9,766 bases of DNA from Spirochaetales bacterium (GTDB lineage: Bacteria; Spirochaetota; Spirochaetia; DSM-27196; SKKC01). The notes under the pieces were generated by a model. The model made no database searches. It had not been told where the DNA came from and worked only from the letters and a program-made list of their open reading frames with translations. Of this stretch, positions 4,565 through 9,766 are shown piece after piece. Location: assembly GCA_007126865.1 (NCBI GenBank), contig SLAN01000242.1, positions 1 through 9,766 of the forward strand, given 5' to 3'. Positions within the stretch are counted from its first letter, which is position 1. Each line of letters begins with the position of its first letter. Position numbers and translations under genes: made by a program.

Positions 4565-5732
4565 ATGTTCTGCCAGACGAAGCCTCGATTTACGCAAATC
4601 GGCGTGGCACTGCTCGCCGCGGCACTCGTATTCAGCACGTGCAGCGGACCGCTCGATCCACGCGGTGACGAAAGTCAACCAAGTCGGCCAGACAGGCCGT
4701 CAACGCCCTCGACACCGGCGAATCCGCTTAACGTATCGGTCACCATTGACCCCGCAAACCGAATTGAGAAGACCGGCAACACTGATAATCGAACCGTCCG
4801 ATCCCGATGCCATATCGCAGTTACTCGACGAGAGCTCGGAGTTCCTGCTCACCGCGTTCAGCTATCACGGAACAGGTGCAGATTTCCATTACTACCCGTA
4901 CCGCATTGTTGGCAACGATATCCATTTGTACATCACACACTTCAGCGGCTACGGTACCGGGGCATCCAACGAGGGCGATCGAACGGCGCAACAGGGATAC
5001 ATTCCGACCGACGCAAATGCCCGGGCCAATCAACGAATCGCGGAGACAATGACCGAGGAAGCACGCAAACAACAGGCGGACCCCGATTACGATCCGACCC
5101 AAACGATAATGGACGCGGCCACCGAGGCTCTCAGAACATGGCTTCACGAGTCGGTCCTGCCGATGACCAGGGACGCAGAGACGAATGACCGCGTACTGGA
5201 TTGCGCGGTTATCGAACGCTTTCTCTACCTCTGGGCGGAAACACAGCTTATGTTTGATGATGACGTCGTTGACGATCTTGACGATCGACTGATGCGTATT
5301 ACCCGGTTCGAGTTGGAGATGGAGTCGACCATCTCCTGTACGGCGGGAAGCGGGTCTACATTCGTCGCAGATTACGCGGTGATCGGGGTTCCACCGTACG
5401 ATCACCCCGACTGCGGAGGCAGACGGATGGCACGGTCGACACCGGATCCTCCTGAGCCGGAAGTCTCGATGTTTGTCGGGCAGGGGCTGCCGGTCGAGAC
5501 GTTCGTTCTCCAATGCGAGGGCAGTGACATGCCGTTTCCGTTCACTTCTCCGCTGTGGGCGGGCGGATTTGCTGTTCTTCATCAACCGAACTACGAAGAT
5601 CCGTTCGGGTTCCACATCGGCGAGTGGGACATGAACCTCGCTCAACCGTACGCGACAAAGAGCTTCGACCATGCCGACGACAACGTCCATGAATCGGCCA
5701 CCTTTACGCTCTGGTATGCGCCGCTTCCGTGA
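4565..5732 (+). pseudogene. Putative lipoprotein gene split by a frameshift at a C4 run
   Basis: The first frame (from ATG 4565) encodes a lipoprotein signal: basic MFCQTKPRF, a hydrophobic core VALLAAALVFS and Cys at position 26 (FSTC, an atypical lipobox), then a Pro/Ser/Arg linker and NPLNVSVTIDP. The rest lies one base later, in the frame open to TGA 5730-5732, starting TELRRPATLIIEPSDPDAIS. Removing one C from CCCC at 4750-4753 joins the two as VTIDPQTELRRPATLIIEP, giving 388 residues. The downstream part has a beta-rich segment (FSYHGTGADFHYYP, LYITHFSGYGTG) like Ig-like or adhesin-type surface domains, then an acidic helical section and a C-terminal beta region (QGLPVETFVLQCEG to TFTLWYAP). 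Three or more Cys (DCAVI, STISCTAG, QCEG) may form disulfides. No named family is recognised. Likely surface or periplasmic lipoprotein; disrupted, or a homopolymer sequencing error. Confidence 0.7.
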
Positions 5733-5769
5733 GGGACGTGGACGACCTTTTCCCGGTATCGACGGGTGT

Positions 5770-5795
5770 CCTCGTCTCTGCCGCTCCCGACGAGG
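5770..5795 (+). other. Hairpin between the lipoprotein and antiporter genes
   Basis: CCTCGTC (5770-5776) pairs perfectly with GACGAGG (5789-5795) around a 12-base loop. It lies 38 bases after the lipoprotein stop and 45 bases before the preferred antiporter start at 5841. No T-tract follows. It may be a weak terminator or a leader structure; otherwise 5733-5840 holds nothing I can defend. Confidence 0.3.
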
Positions 5796-5840
5796 CTATT
5801 GGCATTCCGGGCGAGCTTCAGCACACTGTGCCGAGCTCCC

Positions 5841-7898
5841 ATGCACGACCTGGCACTTACGCATGAAATAGCGAGACTCACCCTGCAGATCGGCGTGCTC
5901 CTTGTAGCCGCGCACGCCGCCGGTGCGACGGTTCGGCGGATCGGCCTTCCACCGCTGATCGGAGAGATGGGCGCCGGTGTACTGCTCGGCCCGTATGCTC
6001 TTGGCACATTCTCTCTCCCGTCCTTCCCTGAAGGGCTGTTTCCGCTCGCCGACGCCGCCTTTCCGATTTCGCATACGCTGTTCGGCTTTGCCATGATCGG
6101 AGCGATCGTTCACGTATTTCTCGCCGGCATCGAGTCCGACCCCCGCTTTCTCTCCCGCGTGCGCCTTCGCGGCGTCGGTGTTGCTCTGCTCGGCGCCGCC
6201 GGAGGGCTCGCGGCAGGCGCAATATGCGCGCCCATTCTCCTCGGCGTGCCGACCGACGATCGCGCGATACTTCTCGTTATGGCTGTCTCCGTCTCGACCT
6301 CGATCGGAGTCCAGGCGAGAATTCTCGCGGATCAGCACCGGATGTCCGAAGCGGAAGGATCGATTGTACTCGGAGCCTCCCTCTTTCACGACGGTATTGC
6401 GATTCTGCTCGCGTCGACCGCTGTGCTCGTCGGTGCCGGTTCGCCGCTCGGACCTCGCGCCATCGAGGGAGCGATACCCACCGTCGCGATAGCGGTTACG
6501 GTGTGGGCGGTATCGTACGCGCTGCTGCTCCTTGCCCTTCCGGTGCTTGTGCGGTCGCTGACCCGGATCATGTCCACCGGCAGCATCGCCGTGCTCACCC
6601 TCTCGCTTGCTCTCCTGCTCTCGGGGGTATTCGAGGCGGTCGGCATTGCGTCGGTAGCCGGAGCGTACGGAGTCGGGCTCGCCCTCTCTCGGAGCGATCT
6701 CTCGGCCACGTTCGAACAGCGGATTCGTCCGATCGCCGGATTCTTCATCCCGGTTCTCTACGCGGTGCTCGGCACGTTGATCGATCCGACAGTGCTCGTA
6801 TCACTTCCGGTGCTTCTCGCCGGGCTCGGACTCGCTATCGTCTCCGGTCTGGCGAAGACCGCAGGCGCGGCGATCGCGGCGCGGGCGGGCGGCTTCTCGT
6901 GGTTCGGAGGCCTGCTTGTCGGAGTCGGAACGCTTCCCCGCGGGGAGGTCGGCCTGATAATCGCCGTGGTCGGTGTGGCCGCCGGGATACTGACATCGGA
7001 ATGGCTGAAAGTGCTCATGGTGATGATCGTCGTGTCGACGCTGTTCGCATCACCCCTTCTCTCGCGAATGCTCGAATCGCCGCGACCGACGGTGCGGCGA
7101 CGCAAGTACCGGCTGCAAACGGTCGTTCGTTCGATCACGACGCCGAACGAAGATCTCGCCGAGCTCGTAACCGGCGCCCTCCTCCGGGCAATGGCCCAGG
7201 ACGGTTTCTTCGTCCATCGACTCGATCTCGACGGCGCTGTCTACAGCGTGCGCAAGGACCGGCGGGCGTTCACGCTCCGCCGCAAGGATGCCGAAATACA
7301 GCTCGCCGGTGCCGAGGCCGAAGAGGCGTTCATGAACACCGCGCTGTACGAGGCGCTCGTGCATGTGAACGAGCGTATTCGCACGTTGACCCGGGTCGAG
7401 GTACCGCCGGAGCTTCTGCGCGATACTCCGGCGCCCGCGGCGACTTCGGGCATTCGACTCACCGACTACATCCGAGCGGAAACGACCGTCGTACCGCTGC
7501 ACGCCCGTGGCCGCGAGGAAGCCATCATCGAGCTCGTAGATCTGCTCGATTCCCGGGGCGCCCTCGGTGACCGGGATCTCGTTCTCACCGATATTCTCGA
7601 CCGCGAGCGTTCGATGAGTACGGGCCTCGAACACGGTGTTGCGCTCCCGCATGCAAAGACCGACGGAGTCTCCCGCATCGTGTGTGCGGTCGGACTCACG
7701 CCGGACGGGATCGATTTTCAGTCGATGGATGGCGAGCCGGCGAGGATCATTATCGTGATCGCTTCCCCGAAGGAAAGCAAGGGGCCGCATCTCCAGCTTC
7801 TCGCGGCACTCTCGGCTCGTATGCGGCTTGCGGAGGTGCGAGACCGGGCGCTCGCCGCTCGCAACCCGGCCGAGCTCGCGGCCGCACTTACCGGATGA
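5841..7898 (+). CDS. CPA2-type cation:proton antiporter fused to a PTS EIIA (type 2) domain
   Basis: The 685-residue protein joins an inner-membrane monovalent cation/H+ exchanger (Na_H_Exchanger/CPA2, KefB/NapA-like) to a cytoplasmic phosphotransferase EIIA domain. Residues 10-410 hold about 12 hydrophobic segments. GLPPLIGEMGAGVLLGP (35-51) matches the family's first-helix motif, SVSTSIGVQARIL (150-162) the unwound helix, and TLPRGEVGLIIA (364-375) a conserved late helix. The ion-site acidic pair (DD, ND or QD in relatives) reads FHDGIAIL, so Asp184 is preceded by His. Residues 411-530 form a charged linker domain I do not recognise. Residues 538-685 match EIIA of the fructose/mannitol group (PTS_EIIA_2), with the phospho-acceptor His604 in GVALPHAKTDGV. 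Phosphorylation by HPr or NPr could gate transport (inference). I chose ATG 5841 because helix 1 follows it; the frame extends to GTG 5766 and neither has a good ribosome site. The 3' end overlaps ettA by 11 bp. Confidence 0.88.
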   Translation: MHDLALTHEIARLTLQIGVLLVAAHAAGATVRRIGLPPLIGEMGAGVLLGPYALGTFSLPSFPEGLFPLADAAFPISHTLFGFAMIGAIVHVFLAGIESDPRFLSRVRLRGVGVALLGAAGGLAAGAICAPILLGVPTDDRAILLVMAVSVSTSIGVQARILADQHRMSEAEGSIVLGASLFHDGIAILLASTAVLVGAGSPLGPRAIEGAIPTVAIAVTVWAVSYALLLLALPVLVRSLTRIMSTGSIAVLTLSLALLLSGVFEAVGIASVAGAYGVGLALSRSDLSATFEQRIRPIAGFFIPVLYAVLGTLIDPTVLVSLPVLLAGLGLAIVSGLAKTAGAAIAARAGGFSWFGGLLVGVGTLPRGEVGLIIAVVGVAAGILTSEWLKVLMVMIVVSTLFASPLLSRMLESPRPTVRRRKYRLQTVVRSITTPNEDLAELVTGALLRAMAQDGFFVHRLDLDGAVYSVRKDRRAFTLRRKDAEIQLAGAEAEEAFMNTALYEALVHVNERIRTLTRVEVPPELLRDTPAPAATSGIRLTDYIRAETTVVPLHARGREEAIIELVDLLDSRGALGDRDLVLTDILDRERSMSTGLEHGVALPHAKTDGVSRIVCAVGLTPDGIDFQSMDGEPARIIIVIASPKESKGPHLQLLAALSARMRLAEVRDRALAARNPAELAAALTG

Positions 7899-9567
7899 GC
7901 TTCTTGTACTTGATCCGATGCGGTTGCGCCGCCTCCTCGCCGAGCCTGCGCTTTCGGTCCTCCTCGTACTCGGTGAAGTTCCCCTCGAACCATCGCACCT
8001 GACTGTCGCCCTCGAAGGCGAGCGTATGCGTGCAGATGCGGTCGAGGAACCACCGGTCGTGCGAGATGACCATAACACAGCCGGGAAAGTTCAGAAGCGC
8101 ATCCTCGAGTGCCCGCAGCGTATCGACGTCGAGATCGTTGGTCGGCTCGTCCAGCATGATCAGGTTGCCTCCGCTTTTGAGCACTTTGGCCAGGTGAAGC
8201 CGATTCCGTTCCCCGCCGGAGAGTACCCCGACCTTCTTCTGCTGATCGCTCCCTTTGAAGTTGAACCACGAGAGATAGGCGCGCGAATTGACCTCCGCCC
8301 GGCCGAATTTCAGCGTATCGTGCCCGTCGCTGATCTCCTCCCACACCGTCTTCTCGCCGTTGAGCGTCTCACGACTCTGATCGACATACGCCGGCACAAC
8401 CGTTTCCCCGACGGTCAGTATCCCGTCATCCGGCTGCTCCTCTCCGACGATCATTCGGAAGAGGGTCGTCTTTCCCGCACCGTTCGGCCCGATAATACCG
8501 ACGATCCCGGCGCGGGGCAGGTCGAATGTCAGGTCCTCCATAAGCAGGCGGTCACCGTATCCTTTGGTAACGCCCTCGGCGCGAATCACGATATCTCCGA
8601 GTCGCGGACCCTTCGGGATCACCACTTCGGCGTTCTTGAGCGCCTCACGCTCATCCTGCGCGGCGAGCTGTTCGTACGCATTCAGCCGCGCCTTACCCTT
8701 CGACTGCTTCGCCTTCGGAGACATGCGGATCCACTCGAGCTCATGCTCGAGCGTTTTCTGCCGCGCACTCTCCTTTTTCTCCTCGACCCGCAGACGTTCC
8801 TGCTTCTGCTCGAGCCATGAGGAGTAATTGCCCTTCCACGGGATGCCGTATCCGCGATCGAGCTCGAGCACCCAGTCGGTCGCCTCGTCGAGAAAGTATC
8901 GGTCGTGGGTAACCGCAACGACGGTGCCGGGGAATTGCTGCAGATGTTCCTGCAGCCATGCGTTCGACTCCGCATCGAGGTGGTTCGTCGGCTCGTCCAG
9001 CAGGAGAAGATCCGGCTGCTCGAGCAGAACTCTACACAGGGCAACGCGACGCTTCTCGCCGCCGGAGAGCGTGGTCACGTCGGTGTCGCCGGGCGGGCAT
9101 CGCAGCGCATCCATCGCGATCTCGAGCGTCCGGTCGAGCTCCCACGCATTCGTCTCCTCGATCTGCTCCTGCAGCTTCGCCTGCTCATCGAGCAGCTTCT
9201 GCATCTGCTCGTCGTTTTCGACTTCGCCGAAGCCCGCCGAAACCTCCTCGAAGCGGTTCAGAAGATCGCGCAACTCTTTGAGCCCGAGCTCTACATTACC
9301 GCGCACGTCGAGCGACGGATCGAGCTCCGGCTCCTGCGGGAGATAGCCAACACGCGCTCCCTTCGCCGGCCACGCCTCACCCTGAAACTCCGCATCGACG
9401 CCCGCCATAATGCGCAGCAGCGAGCTCTTCCCCGACCCGTTCGGGCCGACCACGCCGATCTTCGCTCCCGGGAAGAACGAAAGCGAAATGCCCTTCAGCA
9501 CTTCCTGATTCGGTGGAACGACCTTCCGGAGGTCCTTCATCACATAGATATACTGAACGCCCTTCAT
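7888..9567 (-). CDS. ettA: Energy-dependent translational throttle protein EttA (ABC-F ATPase)
   Basis: EttA binds the ribosomal E site and, according to the ATP/ADP ratio, restrains or releases the first elongation step. The 559 residues match the family's length of about 555. The start MKGVQYIYVMKDLRKVVPP aligns with the conserved N-terminus (Y-x-M-x-x-x-x-K-V-V-P-P), so ATG 9567 is preferred although no good Shine-Dalgarno is seen. ABC domain 1: Walker A GPNGSGKS (41-48), signature LSGGE (167-171), Walker B LLLLDEP with Glu192, His221 switch. The EttA-type arm lies at about 90-160, ending in ETNAWELDRTLEIAMDALRC. The linker (P-site tritip region) is at about 260-320, including SPKAKQSKGKARL. 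ABC domain 2: Walker A GPNGAGKT (360-367), LSGGE (449-453), DEPTNDLD with Glu474, His503. All catalytic residues are present. It lacks a transmembrane domain. The gene lies 22 bases after a partial serine hydrolase gene, with which it may be co-transcribed. Confidence 0.96.
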   Translation of the reverse strand: MKGVQYIYVMKDLRKVVPPNQEVLKGISLSFFPGAKIGVVGPNGSGKSSLLRIMAGVDAEFQGEAWPAKGARVGYLPQEPELDPSLDVRGNVELGLKELRDLLNRFEEVSAGFGEVENDEQMQKLLDEQAKLQEQIEETNAWELDRTLEIAMDALRCPPGDTDVTTLSGGEKRRVALCRVLLEQPDLLLLDEPTNHLDAESNAWLQEHLQQFPGTVVAVTHDRYFLDEATDWVLELDRGYGIPWKGNYSSWLEQKQERLRVEEKKESARQKTLEHELEWIRMSPKAKQSKGKARLNAYEQLAAQDEREALKNAEVVIPKGPRLGDIVIRAEGVTKGYGDRLLMEDLTFDLPRAGIVGIIGPNGAGKTTLFRMIVGEEQPDDGILTVGETVVPAYVDQSRETLNGEKTVWEEISDGHDTLKFGRAEVNSRAYLSWFNFKGSDQQKKVGVLSGGERNRLHLAKVLKSGGNLIMLDEPTNDLDVDTLRALEDALLNFPGCVMVISHDRWFLDRICTHTLAFEGDSQVRWFEGNFTEYEEDRKRRLGEEAAQPHRIKYKKLIR

Positions 9568-9589
9568 TGGTGGCTATCGTAGGCGAGAG

Positions 9590-9766
9590 TTAGACGGATG
9601 GGCAAGCGGCCGGAGCCGCGAAGACAGGCTGGACCGCGTTCGGCCGGAAACACTCGGCCAGCAGATCTGGATCCAGCAGCGGCGACAGCCCTCCTGCGCC
9701 ATCGCGGACGCGGCCCCCATCGAGCACGAACTGACCAAACCTCGCCCAGTCCCGTGCGGTCAGAAG
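9590..9766 (-). CDS. C-terminal fragment of a probable serine hydrolase (beta-lactamase family), 5' end outside the window
   Basis: Reading from the right edge, the minus strand stays open for 58 codons to TAA (9592-9590). The text LLTARDWARFGQFVLDGGRV followed by LLDPDLLAECFRP strongly resembles the class C beta-lactamase/penicillin-binding (PF00144-like) serine hydrolases, where a TARDxARFGxxxLxxG helix precedes the last third of the fold. The catalytic Ser-x-x-Lys and Tyr motifs would lie outside the window. In such enzymes the chain usually continues for dozens of residues after the CFRP position with a GLGxW-type strand. Here it ends after only about 17 more residues (NAVQPVFAAPAACPSV), so the end may be truncated or frameshifted. 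I found no convincing continuation in the other two frames. Only 22 bases separate it from ettA on the same strand, suggesting co-transcription. Assignment rests on a short stretch and on memory of the family. Confidence 0.55.
   Translation of the reverse strand, partial: LLTARDWARFGQFVLDGGRVRDGAGGLSPLLDPDLLAECFRPNAVQPVFAAPAACPSV

Noticed and set aside
3124..4638. A 504-codon open frame on the minus strand
   Set aside because: It is antisense to the substrate-binding-protein locus, whose sense translation has clear family motifs. The antisense text shows no recognisable domain and no ribosome site, and GC-rich codon bias commonly keeps such frames open.
4821..5690. A 289-codon minus-strand frame opposite the lipoprotein gene
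   Set aside because: No motifs, Arg/Val-rich antisense composition; the plus-strand frame with signal peptide and beta-rich segments explains the region better.
6224..7570. A 448-codon plus-strand frame inside the antiporter gene
   Set aside because: An Arg/Ser-rich out-of-frame shadow of the antiporter, which has strong family motifs.
7828..8820. A 330-codon plus-strand frame opposite ettA
   Set aside because: Antisense to catalytic motifs of EttA; no independent start signal and no domain.

Overview
The window looks like a piece of a GC-rich bacterial chromosome with a Gram-negative-type envelope. Several products carry export or lipoprotein signals, and one resembles the periplasmic Spy/CpxP family. 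From memory of similar proteins I lean towards a free-living spirochaete (Spirochaetota). That is an inference from overall protein flavour, not a demonstrated placement. The standard genetic code fits the intact genes.

Left part (1-1365, plus strand): the 3' part of a small heat-shock protein (Hsp20) gene overlaps, by one base, a 48-codon single-pass membrane miniprotein gene. A gene for an exported protein with two related repeat units follows. Middle-left (1366-1790): an intact tRNA-Leu(CAG) gene has a strong sigma-70-type promoter and a canonical intrinsic terminator. Directly behind it lies a 143-bp palindromic element whose two ends are inverted copies of the tRNA 3' end. A second, slightly diverged copy of the tRNA 3' end plus terminator follows. 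This is the most unusual structure in the window.

Centre (1785-5732): three of four loci look broken. A minus-strand Spy/CpxP-like gene has an in-frame UGA exactly where a lipobox cysteine would be. A family 5 (peptide-type) ABC substrate-binding protein gene lacks its signal peptide and two internal segments and has one in-frame UGA. A lipoprotein gene is split by a frameshift at a run of four C. Between them a GNAT acetyltransferase gene with its own promoter looks intact. The cluster suggests a decaying accessory region, or sequence errors if the assembly is poor.

Right part (5841-9766): a CPA2-type cation:proton antiporter fused to a PTS EIIA type-2 domain converges on, and overlaps by 11 bp, the gene for the ABC-F translation factor EttA. 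Upstream of ettA on the same strand is the end of a probable serine hydrolase (beta-lactamase-like) gene that runs off the window. These genes do not form one pathway. The common threads are stress and envelope functions: a chaperone, a periplasmic chaperone relative, ion homeostasis and energy-sensing translation control.
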